The position numbers and the translations under genes are program-made. The notes under the pieces were generated by a model, which was not told where the DNA came from, ran no database searches, and worked only from the letters and a program-made list of their open reading frames with translations. Positions 50,947-59,068 of a DNA stretch of 64,000 nt are shown here, piece after piece. The stretch is taken from contig CAYUIG010000004.1 of the NCBI GenBank assembly GCA_964444685.1, forward strand, positions 1 to 64,000, given 5' to 3'. Position 1 is the stretch's first letter, and each line of letters begins with the position of its first letter. The DNA comes from CAYUIG01 sp964444685 (GTDB lineage Bacteria > Gemmatimonadota > Gemmatimonadetes > Longimicrobiales > RSA9).

Positions 50947-52055
50947 ACGCACGGCTTCGCGACGCACTCATGCTGCGCTGTCTGCCCGGCGTGGGCGACG
51001 TGACATGGCGCCGCGTCGTCGAGCAGTACGGCAGTGTTGCGGATGCGCTCGAGAACGCCGACAGAAAAGACCTCGGCGAAGATGCCGTAGCGGCACTTTA
51101 CGACGGCCGGGCCGAGCGGCGGACCGATGCGGCGCTGCGCAGCATCGAGGAGCTCGGCATCCAGGTCCTGTTCGACGACCATCCACTCTATCCGGCGTCG
51201 CTGCGCGAGGCCGCGGATGCCGGCGTGCTCGAGGCGCATCTGCGCGTCGCGCCCGTCATGCTCTTTGCGCGCGGTGACGTGGAGCTGCTCCGCCGCAGCT
51301 GGATCGCGGTGGTCGGCACGCGGCGCATGACGGAGTACGGCGAGAACGTGACGCATCGCTTCGCGCGGTTTCTCTCGCGTTGCGGTGAGGTGGTGGCGAG
51401 CGGACTCGCGCGCGGGATCGATGCGGCGGCGCACCAAGCCGCGCTCGCGGCCGGCGGCGCCACCGCGGCCGTGACGGGCTGCGGCGTGGACGTGGCGTAT
51501 CCGCCGGAGCACGTGGTGCTTCAGGATCGCATTGCCGATCGCGGCCTCGTGCTCTCGGCGCTGCCGCCCGGGGCACCGCCGACGAAACATCAATTCCTGC
51601 ATCGCAACGCGATTCTCGCAGCGCTCTGCCGCGGTGTGCTGGTCGTGGAGGCACCGGCGACGAGCGGCGCGCTGAGCACGGCGAGCTGCGTGCGCGTTCT
51701 CGGCGGCGAGGTCGCTGCGATTCCGGGTGCCATCGGCCGTCCCGCTAGTGAGGGCACGAACGCGCTGATCCGCGACGGCGCGACGATCGCGCTCGAGGAG
51801 CAGGACCTCGTGACGGCGTTTGGCCTCAGCTCGCCTGGGCCGGCGCCCGCGGCGATGCAGGGCACGCTCAGGCCGCGCGTGCCCGAGGGGCCGGGCCGGC
51901 CGCTGTGGGAGCTGCTGGGCGAGGGCTCGCGGCACGTGGACGATCTGTCGGGCGCGGCCGGGCTCGATACGGGCCGCACGCTGGCGTTGCTGCTGGAGCT
52001 CGAGCTGGACGGCCGGATTCGCCAGCTCCCGGGCCTCCGTTTCGCGCGCATCTGA
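50943..52055 (+). CDS. dprA: DNA-processing protein DprA
   Basis: Binds incoming single-stranded DNA and loads RecA during natural transformation. The 370-residue protein has an N-terminal helical SAM-like region (about 1-70). The Rossmann core contains VGTRRMTEYGENVTHRFARF, ASGLARGIDAAAHQAAL, GCGVDVAYPPEH and EGTNALIRDGA. The C-terminal winged helix (about 315-370, PLWELLGEGSRHVDDLSGAAGL) completes it. GTG 50943 overlaps the obg stop. Confidence 0.93.
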   Translation: MNARLRDALMLRCLPGVGDVTWRRVVEQYGSVADALENADRKDLGEDAVAALYDGRAERRTDAALRSIEELGIQVLFDDHPLYPASLREAADAGVLEAHLRVAPVMLFARGDVELLRRSWIAVVGTRRMTEYGENVTHRFARFLSRCGEVVASGLARGIDAAAHQAALAAGGATAAVTGCGVDVAYPPEHVVLQDRIADRGLVLSALPPGAPPTKHQFLHRNAILAALCRGVLVVEAPATSGALSTASCVRVLGGEVAAIPGAIGRPASEGTNALIRDGATIALEEQDLVTAFGLSSPGPAPAAMQGTLRPRVPEGPGRPLWELLGEGSRHVDDLSGAAGLDTGRTLALLLELELDGRIRQLPGLRFARI

Positions 52056-52061
52056 TCGTGC

Positions 52062-52090
52062 TTTCGTCGCGGGCGCGCGCACCGTATCTT
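52062..52090 (+). promoter_or_regulatory. Candidate promoter of the subtilase gene
   Basis: TTTCGT at 52062-52067 (weak), a 17-base spacer, and TATCTT at 52085-52090 followed by GG. The ATG is at 52190, which leaves an unusually long leader of about 93 bases compared with other sites here. I saw no clear structure in that leader. Confidence 0.45.
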
Positions 52091-52189
52091 GGATGGACCA
52101 CCACGCATTCCTGACACCGGCTGAAGCGCCGGGCCGGGCCGGCACGCAGAACGTGTCCGGTCGGTCGCTGCATCGAGTGAGATTTCCGC

Positions 52190-53368
52190 ATGGTACGGTG
52201 CCGTCGCCGTTCCGCCGCGCTCCTTTTCGGGCTCGCCCTTGGCGCATCCGGCTGCGCCGGTGATCCCGTCGCCCCCGAAGCGTTGGACTTCGCTCCACTC
52301 TACCTAGTCACGGCCAACGCCATTCCCGACGAATTCATCGTCGTGCTGAAGGAGCCCGCACCGGACGGTCCGACCGGCGTTGCGGCGCGTGCGGGTGTGC
52401 AGCCGTCGATGGAGTTCCAGGGGGTGATCCGTGGTTTTGCCGCACGGCTCCGGCCCGGTCAGATCGCGCGGCTGCGCAGGGACCCCGACGTGGCGTTCAT
52501 CGAACAGGACCGCACGATCAGCGTGGACGGGACCCAGACGCTTTCCGATCTCGGGGATCCGTGGGGTCTCGACCGCCTCGATCAGACGACATTGCCGCTG
52601 TCGCGCAGCTACCACTACGCGCACACGGGCGCGGGTGTGAACGCGTACATCATCGATACCGGCATCGACCTCCGGCATCCCGAGTTCGGCGGGCGCGCGG
52701 TGAACGTGTACGATGCCATGGGCGGTGATGGCCGCGACTGCAATGGCCATGGCACCGCCGTAGCCGCGGTGGTCGGCGGTGGGACGTTCGGCGTGGCGAA
52801 GGAAGTGCGGCTGCGCGGCGTACGCGTTACGGACTGCAAGGGTCACGGCAAAGTGTCCGCGATGGTGCGCGCGCTGGACTGGGTGCGGGTGAACCGCATC
52901 GATCCCGCGGTTGCAAACGTATCGATCAGTGCGCCCTTCTCGCCGGCGTTCAACCGGGCGGTCACGAATCTGGTCCGCTCGGGTGTGTTCGTTGCCGCCG
53001 GCGCGGGCAACGACGCCGAGGATGCATGCGACTACTCGCCGGCTGCGGCCGCGGCGGTGGTGACCGTCGCGGCGTCGACGCGCACGGACACACGCGCCGC
53101 GTTCTCGAACAGCGGGCGCTGCGTGACGCTGTACGCGCCCGGTGACCGCATCCGCACGGCGCACCTGGATGGTCGCAGTGCGACGTGGTCGGGAACATCG
53201 TTCGCCGCACCGCACGTCACCGGCGTGGCGGCGCTCTACAAGTCGAAGTACGGCGACGCCGCGCCGGCGGTGATCGCGACGTGGCTGCTCAACAACGCGC
53301 GCCTCGACCGCATCGCCGGAAACCCCGCGCACACGCCGAATCGGCTGCTCTTCAAGGCCACCCTCTGA
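52190..53368 (+). CDS. Subtilisin-like serine protease (S8, proteinase K type)
   Basis: A secreted protease of 392 residues. The signal peptide ends in a lipobox-like LGASGCAG (Cys24), so it may be a lipoprotein. An I9 inhibitor propeptide covers about 42-112 (DEFIVVLKEPAP ... DPDVAFIEQD). The catalytic domain has Asp156 (YIIDTGID), His187 (GHGTAVAAVV) and Ser337 (GTSFAAPHVTGVAALY), a complete triad. Several cysteines in the catalytic domain suggest disulfides, as in proteinase K and aqualysin. There is no C-terminal extension. It probably matures by self-cleavage of the propeptide. Confidence 0.93.
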   Translation: MVRCRRRSAALLFGLALGASGCAGDPVAPEALDFAPLYLVTANAIPDEFIVVLKEPAPDGPTGVAARAGVQPSMEFQGVIRGFAARLRPGQIARLRRDPDVAFIEQDRTISVDGTQTLSDLGDPWGLDRLDQTTLPLSRSYHYAHTGAGVNAYIIDTGIDLRHPEFGGRAVNVYDAMGGDGRDCNGHGTAVAAVVGGGTFGVAKEVRLRGVRVTDCKGHGKVSAMVRALDWVRVNRIDPAVANVSISAPFSPAFNRAVTNLVRSGVFVAAGAGNDAEDACDYSPAAAAAVVTVAASTRTDTRAAFSNSGRCVTLYAPGDRIRTAHLDGRSATWSGTSFAAPHVTGVAALYKSKYGDAAPAVIATWLLNNARLDRIAGNPAHTPNRLLFKATL

Positions 53369-53374
53369 AGCCGC

Positions 53375-53398
53375 GGGCCGGCAACCGAGGGCCGGCCC
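53375..53398. terminator. Hairpin after the subtilase gene
   Basis: GGGCCGGC, an eight-base loop, GCCGGCCC: a perfect 8-bp GC stem, seven bases after the subtilase stop, without a T-tract. It probably separates this gene from hemW. Confidence 0.5.
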
Positions 53399-53414
53399 AT
53401 GGGTATCACGCGGC

Positions 53415-54539
53415 GTGAAACCCGAGAGCCTCTACGTCCACGTTCCCTTCTGCGTCCGCCGCTGCGGCTACTGCGATTTCGCGGTCACCGCGCTGCGTGA
53501 GCCGCCGGTCGACGCATGGGTTTCGGCGATCCGCGCGGAGCTGGCGGCCGTCGCGAAGGCTGAGGGCTGGGAGGATCCGCTCGCGCTGCGCACGCTCTAC
53601 CTCGGCGGCGGCACACCTTCGCTGCTCGGTACGGGCGCGATCGCCAGGCTGCGATCGGCACTGGCGGAACTCGCGGTGCCGCAGCCCGATTGCGAGTGGA
53701 CGGCCGAGGCCAATCCCGAGAGCCTGACGCGGGCGCTCGCCGAGGACTGGCTGGCAACGGGCGTGAACCGGGTGAGCCTGGGCGTGCAGACCTTCCACGA
53801 GCCCACGCTGCGCTGGATGGGGCGCATGCATGGCCCGGCCGGCGCCATCGCTGCCTTTCGGGCCGCGAGAGCCGCGGGGTTCGGGAGCGTGAGCATCGAC
53901 CTGATCTTCGGCCTGCCCGAGGGGACGGAGCGCGACTGGGCCGAGGACCTGGACCACGCGCTGGCGCTGGAGCCCGAGCACGTGTCGCTCTATGGGCTCA
54001 CGGCGGAGCCGGCCACGCCTCTGGGACGGCGGGTTCAGGAGGGGCGGGAGCGCATGCCGCCGGAGGAGCGCTACGTCGAGGAATACCTGCTCGCGGTCGA
54101 GCGGCTGACCGCTGCGGGGTACGAACACTACGAGGTCTCGAATTTCGCGCGGCCGGGCCACGCCTCGGCGCACAATATCGTGTACTGGGAGGGGCGCCCG
54201 TGGATCGGCCTCGGGCCGGGCGCGCACTCCTTCCTGCCGCCCCGGCGGTGGTGGAACACGCGCGACTGGGCGGCGTACCGGACCCGCGTCGAGGCGGCCG
54301 GGACCGCACGGGACGGGGAGGAGCGGATCGGGGAGGAGGAGTCACGCCTCGAGCGGGCGTGGCTCGGCCTGCGGACCTCGAGCGGTCTGGCCCTGACGGA
54401 GCTGTCGGCCGCGCAGCGCGAGCGCGCGGAGCGCTGGCAGCGCGAGGGCTGGGCGCGAGAGGACGACGGCATGCTGCGGCTCACGCCGCGAGGCTGGCTG
54501 CTGCTGGATCGCCTCGCCGTGGACATGACGATTGCTTGA
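53415..54539 (+). CDS. hemW: Heme chaperone HemW (radical-SAM family)
   Basis: A radical-SAM protein related to coproporphyrinogen dehydrogenase that binds and hands heme to respiratory enzymes. The 374-residue protein has the cluster cysteines Cys13, Cys17 and Cys20 (HVPFCVRRCGYCDF) with the HemW-specific fourth-residue pattern. Other motifs are YLGGGTPSLL and GVNRVSLGVQTF. hemA and hemL are elsewhere in the window; heme genes are scattered. The stop contains part of the promoter-like site before hrcA. Confidence 0.93.
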   Translation: MKPESLYVHVPFCVRRCGYCDFAVTALREPPVDAWVSAIRAELAAVAKAEGWEDPLALRTLYLGGGTPSLLGTGAIARLRSALAELAVPQPDCEWTAEANPESLTRALAEDWLATGVNRVSLGVQTFHEPTLRWMGRMHGPAGAIAAFRAARAAGFGSVSIDLIFGLPEGTERDWAEDLDHALALEPEHVSLYGLTAEPATPLGRRVQEGRERMPPEERYVEEYLLAVERLTAAGYEHYEVSNFARPGHASAHNIVYWEGRPWIGLGPGAHSFLPPRRWWNTRDWAAYRTRVEAAGTARDGEERIGEEESRLERAWLGLRTSSGLALTELSAAQRERAERWQREGWAREDDGMLRLTPRGWLLLDRLAVDMTIA

Positions 54540-54564
54540 CGGTGACGGCAGCAGCGGAAACATT
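54536..54564 (+). promoter_or_regulatory. Candidate promoter of hrcA-dnaJ
   Basis: TTGACG at 54536-54541 spans the hemW stop. A 17-base spacer leads to AACATT at 54559-54564. No CIRCE inverted repeat (TTAGCACTC type) was found up to the hrcA start at 54596. Confidence 0.35.
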
Positions 54565-54595
54565 CGGACGTTCCCGAGCGAAAACATCGGCCGCG

Positions 54596-55636
54596 ATGAA
54601 GGATACGGCACTCAGCGAACGCGAGCGCAGCGTGCTCGAGGCGGTGATCCGCACGTACGTCGAGACGGCGGAGCCGGCGGGGAGCCGGACCGTGGCCCGG
54701 CGTCACGGCCTTGGTGTGTCGCCGGCGACGATCCGCAATGCGATGTCCGACCTCGAGACGAAGGGGTACCTCTTCCATCCGCACACGTCGGCGGGCCGGA
54801 TCCCGACGGACCAGGCCTACCGGTACTACGTCGACACGCTGATGCAGCCGGTGAAGCCGAGCGCGGCGGAGCAGCGGCGTCTGCGCCGGCAACTGCGCGA
54901 GGCCGAGGATACGGGCGCGCTGGCGCAGCTGGTGCGGCACGCCACGCAGGTGCTCGGTCTGATCACGGGCGAGCTGGGGGTGGCGGTGGCGCCGAAGCTG
55001 GAGCAGGCGGTGCTCGAGCGGATCGAGACCGCGCTCATCTCCAGCGAAAAGGTGCTGCTGGTGCTGACGCTGCGCGGCGGCCTCGTGCGTACGATTTACG
55101 CCGACCTGCCCGTGGCGGTGCCGGCCGAGACGCTGGTCTCCGTCACGGTCGTGCTGAATGAACGGCTCGCGGGTCAGACGCTGAGCGAACTGCGCGCGAC
55201 ACTGCCGGACCGGCTGCGCGACGCCGCACCGGATGCGGATGGCGCGCGCGAACTGCTGAACATCGTGCTGCAGTCGGCCGACGAGATGTTCGAGCCGACC
55301 GGTGAGCCCGTGGTGCTCGGCAGTGCGAGCATGCTGGCGAGTCAGCCGGAGTTCGCGGAGAGCGAACGGCTGCGCCAGCTGCTGGAGCTCACGGAACAGC
55401 GGCAGCTGCTGCACAACGTGCTGGCGCGCCGCGAACACGAGGATACGGCTTTCATCACGATTGGCAGCGAGCACGGCGATCCGCGCCTCAGCCCGTTCAC
55501 TCTCGTGACGTCGCGCTACCGGCTGGGCAACCTGACCGGTGTGGTGGGCGTACTCGGCCCCACGCGGATGCCGTACGAAAAGGTGGCCGCGCTCGTGGAG
55601 TACACGAGCCGGCTGATGGGAGAGCTGTCCACGTGA
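54596..55636 (+). CDS. hrcA: Heat-inducible transcription repressor HrcA
   Basis: Represses chaperone operons by binding CIRCE operators; its activity depends on GroE. The 346-residue protein has the N-terminal winged helix (LSERERSVLEAVIRTYVETAEPAGSRTVARR, SPATIRNAMSDLE) and the signature GYLFHPHTSAGRIPTDQAYRYYVD. A GAF-like C-terminal domain ends the protein. dnaJ follows with a four-base overlap. grpE and dnaK, often next to hrcA, are not present, and I saw no CIRCE nearby. Confidence 0.95.
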   Translation: MKDTALSERERSVLEAVIRTYVETAEPAGSRTVARRHGLGVSPATIRNAMSDLETKGYLFHPHTSAGRIPTDQAYRYYVDTLMQPVKPSAAEQRRLRRQLREAEDTGALAQLVRHATQVLGLITGELGVAVAPKLEQAVLERIETALISSEKVLLVLTLRGGLVRTIYADLPVAVPAETLVSVTVVLNERLAGQTLSELRATLPDRLRDAAPDADGARELLNIVLQSADEMFEPTGEPVVLGSASMLASQPEFAESERLRQLLELTEQRQLLHNVLARREHEDTAFITIGSEHGDPRLSPFTLVTSRYRLGNLTGVVGVLGPTRMPYEKVAALVEYTSRLMGELST

Positions 55637-56799
55637 CGACGAAACGCGACTACTACGAGATCCTGGGCGTCGATCGCTCCGCCGATGTGGATGCGATCAA
55701 GAAGGCGTACCGGAAGCTCGCGTTCGAATACCATCCGGATCGCAACAACGGATCGGGCGAGGCCGAGGAGCGCTTCAAGGAGGCCACCGAAGCGTACGAA
55801 GTCCTGCGCGATCCGCAGAAGCGTGCCGCGTACGACCGCTTCGGTCATCAGGGCGTGCGCGGCGGCGGCGGCCAGCAGGGATTCACCGGCTTCAACTTCG
55901 CCGACGCGCTCGAGATCTTCATGCGCGACTTCGGCGGGTTCCCAGGCATGGAGGATCTCTTCGGCGGCGCAGCGCGCTCTCGTTCGCGCGGTCGCATGCG
56001 CGGCTCAGACCTGCGCGTGCGCGTGCCGCTCACCCTCGCCGAGGTTGCCACCGGCACGAAGAAGAAGGTGCGCGTGCGCACCCAGGACCCATGCGACGCG
56101 TGCAACGGCAGCGGCGCGGCGCCCGGCAGCTCGCCGGTTGTTTGTGATACCTGCGGTGGTGCGGGCGAGGTGCGCCGCGTGCAGCGCTCGCTGCTGGGCC
56201 AGCTCGTCAGCGTGACGACGTGTCCGACGTGCGGTGGTGAGGGACAGCGCATCGAGAAGCCGTGTCCGACCTGTTCCGGCCGCGGCATCCGCGAGGCGGA
56301 GCGCATGGTCGAGGTGGAGATCCCCGCGGGCGTATCGAGCGGCGACTACCTCACGCTGCGCGGCAGCGGCAACGCCGCACCGCGCGGCGGTGCGCGCGGC
56401 GACCTGCTCGTCGTGCTCGAGGTGCAGGAAGACCCGCGCTTCGTGCGCGATGGCGCGAACCTCGTGCACGAGGCCGCGGTCACGTTCTCGCAGGCAGCGC
56501 TGGGCGCGGAGATCGACGTGCCGACAGTCGACGGTACGGCCACCGTGAAGGTGGCGCCGGGCACGCAGTCGGGTCGTCTGCTGCGGCTGCGCGGAAAGGG
56601 ACTGCCGCATCTGCGCGGAGGCGGACGCGGTGATCTGATCGTGCGCATCGTGGTGTGGACGCCGACGTCGCTCAGCAACGAACAGGAAAAGCTGCTCCGT
56701 CAACTCGCGGCGATCGAGGATGCGGCGCCGCAGGGGCCGGACCGCGGCGAAGACAAGGGGTTCTGGGGTCGCGTGAAGGAGGCGCTGGGCGGCGGGTGA
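55633..56799 (+). CDS. dnaJ: Chaperone protein DnaJ
   Basis: Co-chaperone that stimulates DnaK. The 388-residue protein has the J domain (about 4-68) with the HPD tripeptide in YHPDRN. A Gly/Phe-rich region follows, then four CxxCxGxG zinc repeats (CDACNGSG, CDTCGGAG, CPTCGGEG, CPTCSGRG) and the C-terminal substrate-binding barrels. Type I DnaJ by layout. It starts at GTG 55633 in the end of hrcA and overlaps prmA. Confidence 0.96.
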   Translation: MTTKRDYYEILGVDRSADVDAIKKAYRKLAFEYHPDRNNGSGEAEERFKEATEAYEVLRDPQKRAAYDRFGHQGVRGGGGQQGFTGFNFADALEIFMRDFGGFPGMEDLFGGAARSRSRGRMRGSDLRVRVPLTLAEVATGTKKKVRVRTQDPCDACNGSGAAPGSSPVVCDTCGGAGEVRRVQRSLLGQLVSVTTCPTCGGEGQRIEKPCPTCSGRGIREAERMVEVEIPAGVSSGDYLTLRGSGNAAPRGGARGDLLVVLEVQEDPRFVRDGANLVHEAAVTFSQAALGAEIDVPTVDGTATVKVAPGTQSGRLLRLRGKGLPHLRGGGRGDLIVRIVVWTPTSLSNEQEKLLRQLAAIEDAAPQGPDRGEDKGFWGRVKEALGGG

Positions 56800-57656
56800 G
56801 CGAGCGCTGGTTCGTCGTGAACGTGAAGAGCCCCTCGGAGGAGATGAAGCCCATCCTCGCCGAGGGGCTCGTGGTGTCGGGAGCCGGTGGCGCCGAGGAG
56901 GACGGGCCGTGGCTGCGCGCATGGCTGCCGGCGCCGGCTGATCCTTTGGCGGAGGCGGAAAGCATTGCCGGCCGCATGACCGAGCTCGCCGGTGAGCCGG
57001 TCGAGCTGACGTGGGAGTGGCGCGATGGTGCGGACTGGACCGAGTCGTGGCGTCGCGGGCTGGAGCCGCGTCGCGTCGGGCGCCGCCTCATCGTGTCGCC
57101 GCCATGGTGCGCGCCCGCAGCCGCGCCCGACGACATCGTCATCGTGATCGATCCGGGGATGGCGTTCGGCACCGGCGAGCATGCGACGACGCGCGGCTGC
57201 CTGCGTCTTCTCGAGGACGTCGTGGCGCCCGGTGCGCGCGTGCTCGACGTGGGCACGGGATCGGGCGTGCTCGCGATCGCCGCTGCGCGCATCGGTGCGA
57301 GCGTGGATGCACTCGATGACGATCCGGTGGCCACGGACGTGGCCGCGGAGAACGCGGACGTGAACGGTGTGGCCGATCGCATCCGCTTCGTCACGCAGTC
57401 GGCGCGGCCGGACGGCTGGCTGCCCGGCGGCCCGGGCGCGTACGACGTCGTCGTAGCGAACATCCTGAGTTCGATCCTGACGCCGCTGCTTCCGGTCTTT
57501 CACACGCTGCTGCGTCCCGCTGCGCCGGTGGTACTGGGCGGGATCCTGCGGCAGGAAGCGCCGGAGATGCGGGCGGCGCTGGGTCGTGCCGGCTTCGCGG
57601 TCGAGGCCGAGGACGAGGAAGGGGAGTGGTGGTCGGTGCGGGCGCGGCGGCGGTGA
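56796..57656 (+). CDS. prmA: Ribosomal protein L11 methyltransferase
   Basis: Trimethylates lysines and the N terminus of ribosomal protein L11. The 286-residue protein has the SAM-binding DPGMAFGTGEHATTRGCLRLL and VLDVGTGSGVLAIAAARIG, and the catalytic-loop VVANILSSIL. This matches PrmA closely. GTG 56796 overlaps the dnaJ stop; upstream in-frame sequence lies inside dnaJ. Its 3' end may overlap a convergent minus-strand gene. Confidence 0.94.
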   Translation: MSERWFVVNVKSPSEEMKPILAEGLVVSGAGGAEEDGPWLRAWLPAPADPLAEAESIAGRMTELAGEPVELTWEWRDGADWTESWRRGLEPRRVGRRLIVSPPWCAPAAAPDDIVIVIDPGMAFGTGEHATTRGCLRLLEDVVAPGARVLDVGTGSGVLAIAAARIGASVDALDDDPVATDVAAENADVNGVADRIRFVTQSARPDGWLPGGPGAYDVVVANILSSILTPLLPVFHTLLRPAAPVVLGGILRQEAPEMRAALGRAGFAVEAEDEEGEWWSVRARRR

Positions 57657-58098
57657 GCCGGCGCAACTCGCGCCGCAGTGCGTCCGCCTCCGCGAGCGCC
57701 TCGGTGAGCGCGCCGTGCAAGTCACTGCCGGCCGGCTCGACCGCCCACAGCTCGGCCAGCGCTTCCAGTGCGGGACCGAGCGGCGACGAAGACGCCGGCG
57801 GATCGAGGTCGTCGTCCGGCCGGAGCAGCGCGATGCGCGGGGCGTGGCTGGCGTCCACCTGTTCGAGCGCCTCGAGGTAGCGCTCGCGCAGCGCGGCGGG
57901 GAAGACTTCACAGTCGCCGAAAGGGTCGCCGGGCTCGAGCAACACGTACCGGTGCGAGCGGCAGAGCGAGTCCCGAAGGTGCGCGTAGGCCCCGGCCGGG
58001 ATGCCGCCGGCCAGGAGCGCCCGATGCACGCGGTGCAGCGGCAGCGAGCCCGACGGCTCGGCGCGCAACAGTTCGACGATGCGGGTTTCGAGGTCCAT
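57391..58098 (-). CDS. Hypothetical protein, C-terminal part overlapping prmA
   Basis: From the ATG at 58098 the minus strand encodes 235 residues. The first 145 or so, outside prmA, look like a folded protein: MDLETRIVELLRAEPSGSLP, then LHRVHRALLAGGIPAGAYAHLRDSL, VLLEPGDPFGDCEVFPAALRERYLEAL and APRIALLRPDDDLDPP. The remaining 90 residues lie under prmA and are proline/arginine-rich low complexity, so they may not be translated as such. A frameshift or a stop misread near 57660 would end the gene cleanly. I recognise no family. It is the only sensible coding content in the 534 bases between prmA and the HIT gene. Confidence 0.5.
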   Translation of the reverse strand: MDLETRIVELLRAEPSGSLPLHRVHRALLAGGIPAGAYAHLRDSLCRSHRYVLLEPGDPFGDCEVFPAALRERYLEALEQVDASHAPRIALLRPDDDLDPPASSSPLGPALEALAELWAVEPAGSDLHGALTEALAEADALRRELRRLTAAAPAPTTTPLPRPRPRPRSRHDPAPPASPALPAAGSRPVPPAQRDAAACERPEAAASGSNSGCSLRRRRTRPGRRAASRPAAPTA

Positions 58099-58190
58099 TT
58101 CGCGTCGCGTCCGCTGAAGGGCCGCGCTACATTGCGTGCCGGGCCGGGGCAGGTCCATGGCGGAACGGGGCGACTTCACGAGGAGCGAGG

Positions 58191-58538
58191 ATGAACGGGG
58201 ACTGCATCTTCTGCCGGATCGCCGGAGGCACCATCCCCGCGAAGAAGGTGCACGAGGATGACGATGTCGTCGCGTTCCGCGACATCGACCCGCGCGCGCC
58301 GGTGCACGTGCTCGTGATCCCGAAGCGGCACATCCCGTCCGTGAACGCACTCACGACCGCGGATGCGGAGCTGGTCGGGCGACTGTTCGTGACGGCGCGC
58401 GGCATCGCGGAAACGGAAGGCGTGGCGGGGAGCGGGTACCGCCTCGTGATGAACGCGGGACAGGACGGCGGTCAGTCGGTGGACCACATCCACCTGCACG
58501 TACTGGGCGGCCGGCCGCTGGCATGGCCGCCGGGATGA
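58191..58538 (+). CDS. Histidine-triad (HIT) family protein
   Basis: A 115-residue nucleotide hydrolase of the HINT type. The N-terminal zinc-site CIFCRIAGG is followed by YEDD-like KVHEDDDVVAFRDIDPRAPVHVLVIPKRH. The active-site triad lies in VDHIHLHVLGG (His-x-His-x-His). Such enzymes cleave aminoacyl- or phosphoramidate adenylates. ATG 58191 follows GAGGAGCGAGG. A yqeY-like gene follows seven bases later. Confidence 0.93.
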   Translation: MNGDCIFCRIAGGTIPAKKVHEDDDVVAFRDIDPRAPVHVLVIPKRHIPSVNALTTADAELVGRLFVTARGIAETEGVAGSGYRLVMNAGQDGGQSVDHIHLHVLGGRPLAWPPG

Positions 58539-58545
58539 CACGACG

Positions 58546-58986
58546 GTGAGCGAACTGGCGGATCGTCTTCGCAGCGATCTGAACGCGGCGCGCAAGGAGC
58601 GTGACCGCGCGCGTACGCTGCTGCTCACGACCACGATCTCGGAGGTGCGCAACCGCGAGATCGAACTCGGCCGCGCCGCGTCGGACGAGGACGTGATCGA
58701 GGTCGTGAATCGCGCCATCAAGCGCCGGCGCGAAGCCGCGGAGCAGATGCGCGCGGGCGGGCGCGAGGAGCTCGCGGTGAAGGAGGAGGCGGAGGCGGAG
58801 CAGCTCGCCGAGTACCTGCCGCCCGGCCTGGGCGAGGACGAGGTGCGTGCGCTCGTGCGCGACGCGATCGCCGCGGGCGCGGCGAACGTCGGCGCGGTGA
58901 TGGGTCGCATCATGCCCGCGATCAAGGGAAGATTCGACGGCCGCGAAGCGAACCGGCTCGTGCGTGAGGAGCTGGAACGCTCGTGA
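58546..58986 (+). CDS. YqeY/GatB-domain protein
   Basis: A 146-residue protein of the YqeY family: LADRLRSDLNAARKERDRARTLLLTT at the start, IKRRREAAEQMRAGGREELAVKEEAEAEQLAEYLP, and VGAVMGRIMPAIKGRFDGREANRLVREEL. The C-terminal domain resembles the tRNA-binding tail of the amidotransferase GatB. The role is unknown, possibly in translation. In many genomes it follows rpsU, which is absent here. Confidence 0.88.
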   Translation: MSELADRLRSDLNAARKERDRARTLLLTTTISEVRNREIELGRAASDEDVIEVVNRAIKRRREAAEQMRAGGREELAVKEEAEAEQLAEYLPPGLGEDEVRALVRDAIAAGAANVGAVMGRIMPAIKGRFDGREANRLVREELERS

Positions 58987-59027
58987 GCGGGTATCTGATG
59001 AGCATGGACGTGTGCAGCCGGAACTTC

Positions 59028-59051
59028 GAGGGCGGTCCACGGGCCGCCCTC
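59028..59051. terminator. Hairpin between the yqeY-like gene and mutS2
   Basis: GAGGGCGG, an eight-base loop, CCGCCCTC: a perfect 8-bp stem in the 82-base gap, 18 bases before the mutS2 ATG. There is no T-tract, only CTCGCG. Confidence 0.5.
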
Positions 59052-59068
59052 TCGCGTGGAGCGCGTGC

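Noticed and set aside
52093..52263. Small upstream reading frame in the subtilase leader
   Set aside because: It overlaps the subtilase start out of frame, has no ribosome-binding site and gives an arginine/proline-rich product typical of shadow frames.
54541..54595. CIRCE operator before hrcA
   Set aside because: No TTAGCACTC-N9-GAGTGCTAA-like inverted repeat could be found.
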